Assembly: GCF_000281975.1 (NCBI RefSeq)
Contig: NZ_AKKE01000009.1
Coordinates: 242,607 to 306,606, forward strand
DNA: 64,000 bases
From: Novosphingobium sp. AP12
GTDB lineage: Bacteria > Pseudomonadota > Alphaproteobacteria > Sphingomonadales > Sphingomonadaceae
Direction: 5' to 3'
This document shows, piece after piece, positions 10,244 through 18,162 of the stretch. Numbering within the stretch: the stretch's first letter is position 1; each line of letters begins with the position of its first letter. A program made the translations under genes and the position numbers. The notes beneath the pieces were generated by a model. It was not told the DNA's origin, made no database searches, and saw only the letters and a list, made by a program, of their open reading frames with translations.

Positions 10244-10781
10244 TCGCCAGCATTTCGCCCATCCCGTCGCCGCGCCGCTTGCCAGAGCGCCACGCCTCCA
10301 GTTGGGCGGCGATGTAAGCGGGCGACTGACCGGCGAGCCGCGGATTGGCGGCGTCCCGGCCTTCGCCCGCCGCCCCGTGACAGCCGGAGCAACGCTCACG
10401 GTAAAGAGGCGAGATACCGGCAAGCGCCGTGCCGGTGGGAGGAAGGGCCGCGTAGTAGGCCGCCACCTTGGCGCGATCCTCCCCGCTGAGGCGCCGGACG
10501 ACTGCGCGCATTGCGGGATTTTGCCTGCGGCCGTTGGCATAGTCGTCCATCTGGCGGTGAAGATATCCGTCATCGAGACCCGCCAGGCGAGGTGTCAGGC
10601 GGCCGTCACCTTCGCCTTTCAGGCCGTGACAGGTCGCACAGGCGTGGCTGGCTCCTCCTTCTCCGCCGCTGAAGGCGATCACTTCGCCGCTGGCCCGGAA
10701 CGCGGGATTGCCACCCTCCGCGCCGCAGCTGGCCAGAGACACGGGGAACAATAGGGCAAGTGCGGGAAGGAAACGACGCAT
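10161..10781 (-). CDS. Di-heme cytochrome c lipoprotein
   Basis: Class I c-type cytochrome with two heme sites, CATCH and CSGCH, in a 206-residue protein shaped like cytochrome c4 (two similar domains, each ending in an RRLSG or ALTP-type turn). The N-terminus MRRFLPALALLFPVSLASC is a lipoprotein signal with a plausible lipobox before the Cys, so it should be anchored in the periplasm. An ATG five codons upstream (10796) is an alternative start. It is the only gene in the oxidase locus on the minus strand; cytochromes of this kind donate electrons to terminal oxidases. Confidence 0.85.
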   Translation of the reverse strand: MRRFLPALALLFPVSLASCGAEGGNPAFRASGEVIAFSGGEGGASHACATCHGLKGEGDGRLTPRLAGLDDGYLHRQMDDYANGRRQNPAMRAVVRRLSGEDRAKVAAYYAALPPTGTALAGISPLYRERCSGCHGAAGEGRDAANPRLAGQSPAYIAAQLEAWRSGKRRGDGMGEMLAISRALTPAEVDLLASHAEAALQPARRP

Positions 10782-10823
10782 GGCTGACGGAACCATCGCC
10801 CTAACCGACTGTTCCCCAAAGCG

Positions 10824-11204
10824 ATGGATGATCGCAGGACGGGGGTACTTTTCGCGCTGATGGCCACGCTGCTGCTTGCCGCTTGCGAGGACATCGCGGT
10901 CGCCCCTCATGAGGCGAACGAAGCCTCGATCACGCGCGGCAAGGCGGCGACCCAGCGGCTCGGCTGCGGTGCCTGTCACGCGATCCCCGATATCTGGCCC
11001 CAAGGCACCACCGGCCCTGCGCTGACGAATTTCGCCGATCGCGGGCTGATCGCGGGCAAGCTCCCCAACCGTCCCGGCGAACTCGCCGCCTATCTTCTCG
11101 ATCCGCCGGCGACCGTTCCCGGAACCGCCATGCCCAAAATTCCCATGACGCAACAGGACGCAGCCGACATCGCCGCATTCCTCCACCATTCCGATGCCCG
11201 CTGA
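10824..11204 (+). CDS. Mono-heme cytochrome c lipoprotein
   Basis: Small class I cytochrome c, 126 residues. A lipoprotein signal (GVLFALMATLLLAACED) precedes one heme site, LGCGACHAIP. A Met-containing MPKIPM stretch is the likely sixth ligand, and the ending DIAAFLHH is the typical last helix. It starts 42 bases from the divergent di-heme cytochrome gene and overlaps the subunit II start by 11 bases, so it belongs to the oxidase operon. It probably delivers electrons to subunit II (inference from position). Confidence 0.87.
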   Translation: MDDRRTGVLFALMATLLLAACEDIAVAPHEANEASITRGKAATQRLGCGACHAIPDIWPQGTTGPALTNFADRGLIAGKLPNRPGELAAYLLDPPATVPGTAMPKIPMTQQDAADIAAFLHHSDAR

Positions 11205-12156
11205 GACCGACCTGAAAGCCGTTCTAGGCGGCTGGCCGCCCGCTGTGCTGGACCCGGCCGGACCTTACTCCGAGCCGGTGACCCTGCTGTCATGGGCACT
11301 GCTGATCGGCGGCGCCGTGGTGCTGGCGATCGTGCTGGCCGCGCTTGGCGTGGCGTTATGGGGCGCGCCGTCGCTACGCAAGCGGCTGGGCGGCGACAAG
11401 GCGATCTGGATCGGCGGTGTCGCCTTCCCGGTCGTCGTGCTGACCGTGTTGCTCGTCTGGGGCCTTTGGCTCACCGGAGACCTTGCCGCGAAGGCCCCGC
11501 GCCCCGGCGAGATGCGCGTGCGCGTGACGGGCGAAATGTGGTGGTGGCGCGTCTCCTATCTCGACAAGGCAGGCCGCCCGGTGATGCAGGATGCCAACGA
11601 ACTCCACGTACCAATAGGTGAGACAGTCCTGCTCGAACTCGATTCCGCCGACGTGATCCACAGCTTCTGGGTGCCGCGCCTTGCTGGCAAGATGGACATG
11701 ATCCCCGGCCGGCGGAACCTGCTGCGCATCCAGGCCGACCAGCCCGGCACTTACGGCGGTCAATGCGCCGAATACTGCGGCGGCCCGCATGCGCTGATGG
11801 GCTTCGCGGTCGTCGCCCATACGCCAGAGAGCTTCAAGCGCTGGCGAGCCGGCCGCCTCGCCCCGCGCCCAGCACCGCCGCCATCGCGCGGTCAGGAACT
11901 GTTCCTGACCAGCGGCTGCGCGGCCTGCCACACCATCGCCGGCACCGAGGCGCGCGGCCTCGCCGGGCCGGACCTCACCCACGTCGGATCGCGGCGCACG
12001 CTTGGCGCAGGCATCCTGCCCAACAACCGGGGCACCCTCGCTGGATGGATCGCCGACAGCCAGACGCTCAAACCCGGCAACCGCATGCCCAACTACAAGC
12101 AGTTCACGGCGGAGGAACTCAATGCCCTCGCCGACTATCTGGCCGGCCTGAAATGA
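11194..12156 (+). CDS. coxB: Cytochrome c oxidase subunit II with fused cytochrome c
   Basis: Electron-entry subunit of a caa3-like heme-copper oxidase, 320 residues. Two membrane helices (around residues 28-55 and 72-95) lead to a cupredoxin domain whose CuA ligands are all present: H156, then C191, E193, C195, H199 and M202 in CAEYCGGPHALM. The aromatic patch MWWWRVSYLD is the electron entry path. A cytochrome c domain follows with C242, C245, H246 and a late Met. The start is not preceded by a clear signal peptide. The stop overlaps the start of the subunit I gene (ATGA), giving coupled translation. Confidence 0.93.
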   Translation: MPAETDLKAVLGGWPPAVLDPAGPYSEPVTLLSWALLIGGAVVLAIVLAALGVALWGAPSLRKRLGGDKAIWIGGVAFPVVVLTVLLVWGLWLTGDLAAKAPRPGEMRVRVTGEMWWWRVSYLDKAGRPVMQDANELHVPIGETVLLELDSADVIHSFWVPRLAGKMDMIPGRRNLLRIQADQPGTYGGQCAEYCGGPHALMGFAVVAHTPESFKRWRAGRLAPRPAPPPSRGQELFLTSGCAACHTIAGTEARGLAGPDLTHVGSRRTLGAGILPNNRGTLAGWIADSQTLKPGNRMPNYKQFTAEELNALADYLAGLK

Positions 12157-14675
12157 AATCGGAGACAGGCTTCGATCCCGACCTCTTCAACCGCTTCCCG
12201 ACGCAAGGCGACCGGCCGGAGGGCGAGGAGGAAGGCCTAAAGCGCGTCTGGTGCGCGCCCAAGGGGTGGGAATATCTCACCGTCGTCAACAACAACTACG
12301 TCGGCATCTACTACCTCGGCACCGCTTTCCTGTTCTTCCTGCTGGCGGGTGTGCTCGGTCTGCTGATGCGCGTGCAGCTGGCCGCACCGCTCATGAACGT
12401 GCTGCCCCAGGCGACCTACAACCAGGTCTTCACCATGCATGGCACGGTGATGATGTTCCTCTTCGCAGTGCCCATGGTGGAGGCGGCGGGCGTGCTGCTG
12501 CTGCCGCAGATGCTGGCCGCGCGTGACCTGCCCTTCCCGCGCCTCTCGGCCTATGCGTTCTGGGCCTATGCGGTAGGCGGGCTCGCGTTTTTCGGCTCGC
12601 TGTTCATCGGTCTGGCGCCCGACGGGGGCTGGTTCATGTACCCGCCGCTGACGTCGAAAGCCTACTCGCCCGGCATCAACACCGACTTCTGGCTGCTGGG
12701 CATCGGCTTCATCGAGATCAGCGCCATCGCCGGAGCCGTCGAGATCATCGTCGGCGTCCTGCGCACCCGCGCGCCGGGCATGAGCCTCGACAAGATGCCG
12801 ATCTTCGCCTGGGCCATGTTGGTCTTTGCGGTGATGATCGTGATCGCCTTCCCCAGCGTGATCCTCGCAACGCTGCTGCTAGAGATCGAGCGCGCGTTCA
12901 ACTGGCCATTCTTCGACGCCACGCGCGGCGGTGACCCGGTACTTTGGCAGCACCTGTTCTGGTTCTTCGGCCACCCGGAAGTCTACATCATCTTCCTGCC
13001 GGCGGCGGGCATGATGAGCATGATCATCCCCACCGTCGCGCGTGCGGAACTGGTCGGATACCGCCTGATCGTCCTCGCCATGATCGCCACGGGGTTCATC
13101 AGCTTCGGCGTCTGGGCGCACCACATGTTCGCGACCGGTCTGCCGCCGATGACAGCAGGGTTCTTCTCCGCCGCATCGATGGCGGTCAGTCTGCCGGCGG
13201 GCATCCAGGTCTTCTCCTGGATCGCGACTTTCGCGGTCGGCAAGCCGCGCTTCAATACGCCGGGCCTCTTCGCCATGGGCAGCGTGGTCATCTTCGTGAC
13301 CGGCGGGCTGACCGGAGTGATGGTCGCACTCGTCCCATTCGACTGGCAGGCGCACGACACCTACTTCATCGTCGCCCACCTGCATTACGTGCTGATCGGA
13401 GGCATGGTCTTCCCGCTGTTCGCGGCGATGTATTACTGGATTCCAATGGTGAGCCGCCGCCCGCTGTCGGAGAGATGGGGCCGATGGGTATTTGGCCTCA
13501 TGTTCGGCGGCATGAACATCGCCTTCATGCCGATGCACCTCTCTGGCCTGATGGGCATGCCGAGGCGCATCTATACCTACCTGCCGGGCAGCGGCTGGGA
13601 CACGCTGAACCTCATCTCGACCCTGGGTGCCTTCATGCTGGCGGCGGGCGTGCTGCTGTTCCTGATCGATATGGCCCGCAACTTCCGCCTCGCACCAGAG
13701 GAGGGGGAGGCAGGCAACGTCTTCGGCGCCGGTACGCTGGAATGGTTGCCGACCGGGCTCTATTCCACGCGCTCGATACCGGTGGTGAAAAGCCGCGAGC
13801 CGCTGTGGGACGATCCGAACATCTCCGAGGATGTCGAGCGGGGCCGCTACTTCCTGCCCCGCACTGCCACGGGCCGGCGCGAGACGATCGTCACCAGCCC
13901 GCTGCTGGCGGAGCCGCAATACGTGCAGATCATGCCAGGACCATCGGTCTGGCCCTTCGCAGCGGCGTTGTTCACGGCGGGCTTCTTCCTGGCGCTGACG
14001 GTACAAGCCTACCTGTTCGCGCTCGTCAGCGGCGTGCTCGGCATCCTCGCGGTCCTGTGCTGGCTGGCGGACACCGACCTGCCCGTTCCAGAGAACGACG
14101 TCGACATCGGTGCGGGCATCCGCGTGCCCACCTATGTCACCGGCCCCCAGAGCCACGGCTGGTGGGCGATGATGATCCTCATCGTCGTCATGGGCATGAT
14201 CTTTGCGATGGCTCTTTTCAGCCTTGCCTTCCTGTGGGGCAACCAGCCCTCGTTCTGGACAGCGCCGCCGCCAATGCTCGAGGCACTACCGATCGCGCTG
14301 GGTTACCTTGCCGTCATCGCGGCGGCTTGGGGCACGCGGGAACTTCACCGGATCGGCAAGTCCTGGGCGATCCTCCCCGCGCTGGCCGGCGCGATCGTTG
14401 CTCCGGCACTGCTGTGGCTGGACATCGGCGCATGGTCCGCCGTCACGGCACCTGATGCCGGAGGTCAGGGCGCGGCGGTATTCGCACTGTTTTCGTTGCA
14501 GGGCATGGTCGCAGCCATCGCTGTGCTGATGGCGCTCTATCTGGGATGGCGACAGCTGCGGCGCGTGGTCACGGCGCGCCGGAACAACACGCTCGACCTT
14601 ACCTGCCTCTTCATCGCCTATACCGGAGCGCAGGGACTGGTCGGCACCCTCTTCGCCCGCTCGATCGGCGCGTGA
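12153..14675 (+). CDS. ctaD: Cytochrome c oxidase subunit I/III fusion
   Basis: Catalytic subunit (residues ~1-550) fused to a subunit III-like membrane region, 840 residues in all. Heme a ligands H96 and H411, heme a3 ligand H409, CuB ligands H274, H323 and H324, and the cross-linked Y278 are all present, as are the D-channel entry (D125) and the E276 equivalent. The K-channel is altered: the usual PTGIKVF reads PAGIQVF, with A349 and Q352 where a Thr and the proton-carrying Lys are expected. The true start is the ATG overlapping the coxB stop; a longer open frame upstream belongs to no gene. Reduces oxygen to water and pumps protons. Confidence 0.93.
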   Translation: MKSETGFDPDLFNRFPTQGDRPEGEEEGLKRVWCAPKGWEYLTVVNNNYVGIYYLGTAFLFFLLAGVLGLLMRVQLAAPLMNVLPQATYNQVFTMHGTVMMFLFAVPMVEAAGVLLLPQMLAARDLPFPRLSAYAFWAYAVGGLAFFGSLFIGLAPDGGWFMYPPLTSKAYSPGINTDFWLLGIGFIEISAIAGAVEIIVGVLRTRAPGMSLDKMPIFAWAMLVFAVMIVIAFPSVILATLLLEIERAFNWPFFDATRGGDPVLWQHLFWFFGHPEVYIIFLPAAGMMSMIIPTVARAELVGYRLIVLAMIATGFISFGVWAHHMFATGLPPMTAGFFSAASMAVSLPAGIQVFSWIATFAVGKPRFNTPGLFAMGSVVIFVTGGLTGVMVALVPFDWQAHDTYFIVAHLHYVLIGGMVFPLFAAMYYWIPMVSRRPLSERWGRWVFGLMFGGMNIAFMPMHLSGLMGMPRRIYTYLPGSGWDTLNLISTLGAFMLAAGVLLFLIDMARNFRLAPEEGEAGNVFGAGTLEWLPTGLYSTRSIPVVKSREPLWDDPNISEDVERGRYFLPRTATGRRETIVTSPLLAEPQYVQIMPGPSVWPFAAALFTAGFFLALTVQAYLFALVSGVLGILAVLCWLADTDLPVPENDVDIGAGIRVPTYVTGPQSHGWWAMMILIVVMGMIFAMALFSLAFLWGNQPSFWTAPPPMLEALPIALGYLAVIAAAWGTRELHRIGKSWAILPALAGAIVAPALLWLDIGAWSAVTAPDAGGQGAAVFALFSLQGMVAAIAVLMALYLGWRQLRRVVTARRNNTLDLTCLFIAYTGAQGLVGTLFARSIGA

Positions 14676-14682
14676 CGCAGGC

Positions 14683-14964
14683 ATGAAGACCTGGGCCATC
14701 CTCCTCGGCGGGCTGCTGGTATGGACGACACACTTCTTCGGGCTCTATGCGATCGCCGAGATCGCTCCGTCGCGCTGGATCACCGTCCTGCTCACGGTGC
14801 CCTGCCTTGGAGTCGATGCATTTCTGCTGCTCCGGGGCCGGCGCTTGGAGGTTCGAGATACTTTCGCAGGATGGCGCCGCTCTATAGCGCTTGGCGGCGT
14901 CGCGCTCAGTCTGGTCGCGGTCTGCTGGCAAGCGCTTCCCCCCTGGTTCGCGGGAACAGAATAG
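14683..14964 (+). CDS. Small membrane protein of the oxidase locus
   Basis: 93 residues with three hydrophobic segments (about 3-25, 31-48 and 66-86), 7 bases behind the subunit I gene and so probably in the same operon. I do not recognise the family. Size, place and topology suggest an accessory or subunit IV-like polypeptide of the oxidase, but no motif proves it. Confidence 0.7.
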   Translation: MKTWAILLGGLLVWTTHFFGLYAIAEIAPSRWITVLLTVPCLGVDAFLLLRGRRLEVRDTFAGWRRSIALGGVALSLVAVCWQALPPWFAGTE

Positions 14965-15069
14965 GCCTCAGCGAGCGACCGAAATCGGGGAGATAATATT
15001 CCCAATATCTTCGCCGGGCCGAGGAAACGTAAAAGCGCTCAACCTAACCTAATCATGGGCGGGAGCGGC

Positions 15070-16290
15070 ATGTCTCGCACCAGCGTACCTTCTCCAAAAG
15101 CAGAGCGGTTGCAGATCGTCGATGTCTTGCGTGGTTTCGCGCTGTCGGCGTTGTTCCTGGTTCACATGCTGGAAGGCTACGAACTGTACTGGATGCACCC
15201 GCAGCCAAGCTGGGCCAGCAAAGCCGTCTTCGCCCTCTTCATGGGGAAGTCCTTCCCCCTGCTGTCGATCGGTTTCGGGTTCAGCTTCTACATGTTGATC
15301 GACCGTCCCGGAGCGAAACCGTCGAACAACGCCCTATGGTTCGCCTGGCGCCTCATTATCCTTGAATTGATCGGCTACGCCCATGCGATGATCTATTCCG
15401 GGGACATCATCGAAGTGCTCGCGACCTTGGGCCTGCCCCTGCTTCTTGCCACCAAGATCAAAGGTAAGCGCATACTGATCGGCATCGCCATCCTGTGTTT
15501 TCTGCAACCCCTGCAGTGGTGGAACTTCGCGGTGACAGGTCGCAGTGTGCTCCCCGCCGCGGCAGCGGGAGCAGTCAATCCAGGCGTCTCGGCGTATCTG
15601 CATGGAGGCCTGTCCGAAGTGGTTCGGGCGAACATGTGGGTGGGGCAGGTCACCAAGTGGCACTTCATGTTCGTCTCTGGCCGTATTTCCCAGATCTTCG
15701 GTCTTTACATCGTCGGGCTCGTCCTAGGCCGTGCGAACTTCTTCTCCCGCCTGGCCGAGTTGCGCCGCCCGAGGGCACTGGCGTTGATCGCAGGGCTGGC
15801 ATCGATCCTCGTGCTGCATTCCATCCGCGTGAAACTGCTCGATGCTGCGGCGGGAGTGGAATCGACCGACATTCTGGGCGCCATCCTGGAAGGTTGGGAA
15901 GACCTGGCCGCCACAGCCTGCTGGGGGCTTGCGATCTGCGCATTGTGGCAGAGTTCCGCGCGCGCGATACTTGCGCCATTAGCCAATGTCGGGCGTGCGA
16001 CGCTTACGCTTTATATTCTGCAGTCATTGATTTTCATTCCCCTCCTCTATCCTTTCGGCGGCGGCCTGTACCAGAGGTGGGACGGCCCCACGCTTCTACT
16101 CGTCGGCATCGCCGCGATTGCTTCTCAGGTTTGCATCGCAAACTTGTGGTTCCGCCGATTCCGATATGGCCCGGTCGAATGGGCATGGCGGGCGGCGACC
16201 GACCTTAGGGTCGACATTCCCTTCAGGCGCGCACCGCTTGGTTCTGGGCCTTCGCCCGAACTCGATATGCAGCCGACGCCGGGCAACTGA
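15070..16290 (+). CDS. DUF418 membrane protein
   Basis: About 406 residues with roughly ten membrane helices. The beginning (IVDVLRGFALSALFLVHM) is the heparan-alpha-glucosaminide acetyltransferase-like opening found in DUF418 proteins, and the end (YGPVEWAWRAATDL) matches the DUF418 C-terminal signature. Function of the family is not established; membrane acyl transfer is suspected. Two starts are possible, ATG 15055 and ATG 15070; the second has GGGAG just upstream, although the spacing is short. It is separated by about 100 bases from the oxidase locus. Confidence 0.85.
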   Translation: MSRTSVPSPKAERLQIVDVLRGFALSALFLVHMLEGYELYWMHPQPSWASKAVFALFMGKSFPLLSIGFGFSFYMLIDRPGAKPSNNALWFAWRLIILELIGYAHAMIYSGDIIEVLATLGLPLLLATKIKGKRILIGIAILCFLQPLQWWNFAVTGRSVLPAAAAGAVNPGVSAYLHGGLSEVVRANMWVGQVTKWHFMFVSGRISQIFGLYIVGLVLGRANFFSRLAELRRPRALALIAGLASILVLHSIRVKLLDAAAGVESTDILGAILEGWEDLAATACWGLAICALWQSSARAILAPLANVGRATLTLYILQSLIFIPLLYPFGGGLYQRWDGPTLLLVGIAAIASQVCIANLWFRRFRYGPVEWAWRAATDLRVDIPFRRAPLGSGPSPELDMQPTPGN

Positions 16291-16535
16291 AGATCAATAG
16301 CTTAAAGCGGTAACGAGCCAAGTTCGCTTTGCCGCGGCAAAGAGTCTTGCGCTTGACCATCCATGATTTGCGGACGTGGGTTCTGACCGCGAGGTAACCT
16401 GTTCCTATGGGGGCGGATACGCATTGGGCGAGCTTTGTGAAAATGTTGCTGTGCCTTTTCCATTATGTATTGGCGATTTGCTTTGTTTTTTCTGAATTAT
16501 TTCTTGGAAGTCCGTAACGCGCCCGATCGCGCGGC
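16291..16535. promoter_or_regulatory. AT-rich promoter region of the GT61 operon
   Basis: About 245 bases without a gene. The last 100 bases are much poorer in G and C than the rest of the window, with T-runs around 16455-16500. This is the likely promoter of the downstream five-gene operon and may mark the edge of acquired DNA. Confidence 0.45.
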
Positions 16536-17600
16536 GTGGCCTTGAACGGACAATCCAACATGTTGCGCCCCTTTATCCGTCCAGCAATGCACGGCGTGTC
16601 CCGTTTGATGGGTGCGAAGTCGCAGGATGTCCTGACGCGCGCAGTGGAGCGATGGGAGATCGCCCCCGCCAGCATGGTCCACGTCCGGCCTGCCCTGGCG
16701 CTGTCCGGTCAGATGGAAAGAATTCGCGGCTCGGAGTTCGGTTCGATCGAGGAAGTGTTGCGCGATTTTCGCGGCGGGTTCGATTCGCAGCAGGCCCCGA
16801 CTTTCGGCTATCGCCTGAGCAACGTCCTGCTCATGGACGGCATACTCCATTCCGGCAGCACCGCCCGCCATCTGCGCCCGGGCGCGGGGCGCCGCCCGCT
16901 CGGCCTTGCCCCGCGCGAGGCGTGCCGCGCCGCGATGTACGAGAGCTGGGTCGGCAACCGCTGGTTCGGCAACTGGCTGAGCGACGATTGCCTCACTTAT
17001 CGCCTGGCCGAAAACGCGGGGGTCCCCATGGCGACCATGGTGCCCAAGGGGCATCGACCCTCTTACGAGCGGCGGCTCGCCATAACGCCGGTGAGGACAC
17101 GCGCGACGCTGTTCGACGAACTGATCTTGTTCGACGATCGCTCGCACAATGCCCACAAGAGGGCTCGGGCAGACGACATGCGCCGTCGCCTCGCGGGCAG
17201 CGAGCCGCGCCGGCACCCCGGCGTCTTTCTCCTGCGGGGCGCAACGGGCGAGAAGCGGGTCCTGCGCAACGAACGCGCGATCGCCGATCATCTTGCCGCC
17301 CGCCATGGCTTCACCGTGCTCGACCCGACCACCGCTGCGCTGGACAAAATCGTGGCGGCATGCGGAGGCGCCTCGGTGGTCGCGGGCGTCGAGGGCAGCC
17401 ACCTCGTGCATGGGCTGGTGATGATGCCGCCGGACGCGCGTGCGCTTGTGATCCAGCCGCCGTCGCGTGCCGTGGCCGTACTCAAGCTGCTCACCGATCG
17501 CCAGCAGCAGGACTATTCGCTCGTGGTGGGAATGGGAGGTGATGACGATGCATTTCACGCCGATATCGACGAAATCAACCGGACCCTCGACCTTGCCTGA
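16536..17600 (+). CDS. GT61-family glycosyltransferase
   Basis: Putative capsule/glycan glycosyltransferase of 354 residues. The C-terminal half has the DUF563/GT61 signature VEGSHLVHGLVMMPP and a following QPPSRAVAVLKLL strand. No membrane helix is visible, so it should act in the cytosol on a nucleotide-sugar donor. GTG 16536 is the longest start, ATG 16560 an alternative; neither has a strong ribosome site. Its end overlaps the acetyltransferase gene by 53 bases, tying it to the ligase-ACP-decarboxylase set behind it. Donor and acceptor are unknown. Confidence 0.75.
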   Translation: MALNGQSNMLRPFIRPAMHGVSRLMGAKSQDVLTRAVERWEIAPASMVHVRPALALSGQMERIRGSEFGSIEEVLRDFRGGFDSQQAPTFGYRLSNVLLMDGILHSGSTARHLRPGAGRRPLGLAPREACRAAMYESWVGNRWFGNWLSDDCLTYRLAENAGVPMATMVPKGHRPSYERRLAITPVRTRATLFDELILFDDRSHNAHKRARADDMRRRLAGSEPRRHPGVFLLRGATGEKRVLRNERAIADHLAARHGFTVLDPTTAALDKIVAACGGASVVAGVEGSHLVHGLVMMPPDARALVIQPPSRAVAVLKLLTDRQQQDYSLVVGMGGDDDAFHADIDEINRTLDLA

Positions 17601-18162
17601 CGCCGCAATCGATGGTCCGCCAGGGGCGGCCGGCAACGTGCGGCGGGAGTCGGCCTGGCACATCATCACCGCCGACTATCGTCGCCACGGTTCGGCGGTG
17701 ACGAACGGGGCGTTCGTCTCGCTCTGCATCTATCGGTTCGGCCACTGGGGTCTGCATCGCCGCAGCCCGATAACGAGGGGGCTCGCATCGAAGTTCTACG
17801 GCCTGATGAACTTCTTCGTCGCCAACATAACGAAAATTTGGATCCCGCCCCGGGTCACGATCGGGCGCGATTTCCACATCGTCAACAACGAGGGTTCGCT
17901 CTCGATCCATCCCGACGTCGTGATCGGTGACCGCCTTGGCGTGATGCATAACGTCACCATCGGCACGAACATGCGCCCCGGCGCGCCCTTGATCGGCAAC
18001 GACGTGTTCATCGGCACCAACTCGACGGTGCTGGGAGCTATCCGCGTCGGCGACCGCGTGCGCATCGCCGCGAACTGCGCGGTGACCACCGATGTCCCTT
18101 CGGACTCGGTCGTCGTGGGATCACCTGCGAGGATCTACCCGCGGCTGGGTCCGTTCCGATGA
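17548..18162 (+). CDS. Hexapeptide-repeat (serine O-acetyltransferase-like) acyltransferase
   Basis: 204 residues; the C-terminal half is a left-handed beta-helix of hexapeptide repeats (for example IGDRLGVMHNVTIG, IGNDVFIGTNSTVLGAI, VGDRVRIAANCAV) and ends in the usual GSPARIYPR. The N-terminal helix region (AWHIITADYRRHGS) resembles CysE-type enzymes. The start is fixed by GGGAGG at 17534-17539, 8 bases before ATG 17548, inside the end of the GT61 gene. Probably O-acetylates a sugar or the hydroxyl of a carrier-bound amino acid (inference). The stop overlaps the ligase start (ATGA). Confidence 0.82.
   Translation: MHFTPISTKSTGPSTLPDAAIDGPPGAAGNVRRESAWHIITADYRRHGSAVTNGAFVSLCIYRFGHWGLHRRSPITRGLASKFYGLMNFFVANITKIWIPPRVTIGRDFHIVNNEGSLSIHPDVVIGDRLGVMHNVTIGTNMRPGAPLIGNDVFIGTNSTVLGAIRVGDRVRIAANCAVTTDVPSDSVVVGSPARIYPRLGPFR

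Noticed and set aside
10782..11189. N-terminal extension of the di-heme cytochrome c gene to 11189
   Set aside because: The extra 130 or so residues lie antisense to the mono-heme cytochrome gene, and the lipoprotein signal begins at 10781.
12879..14156. Long minus-strand frame rich in His, Arg, Gln and Asp
   Set aside because: Antisense to the oxidase subunit I gene; no motif and extreme composition.
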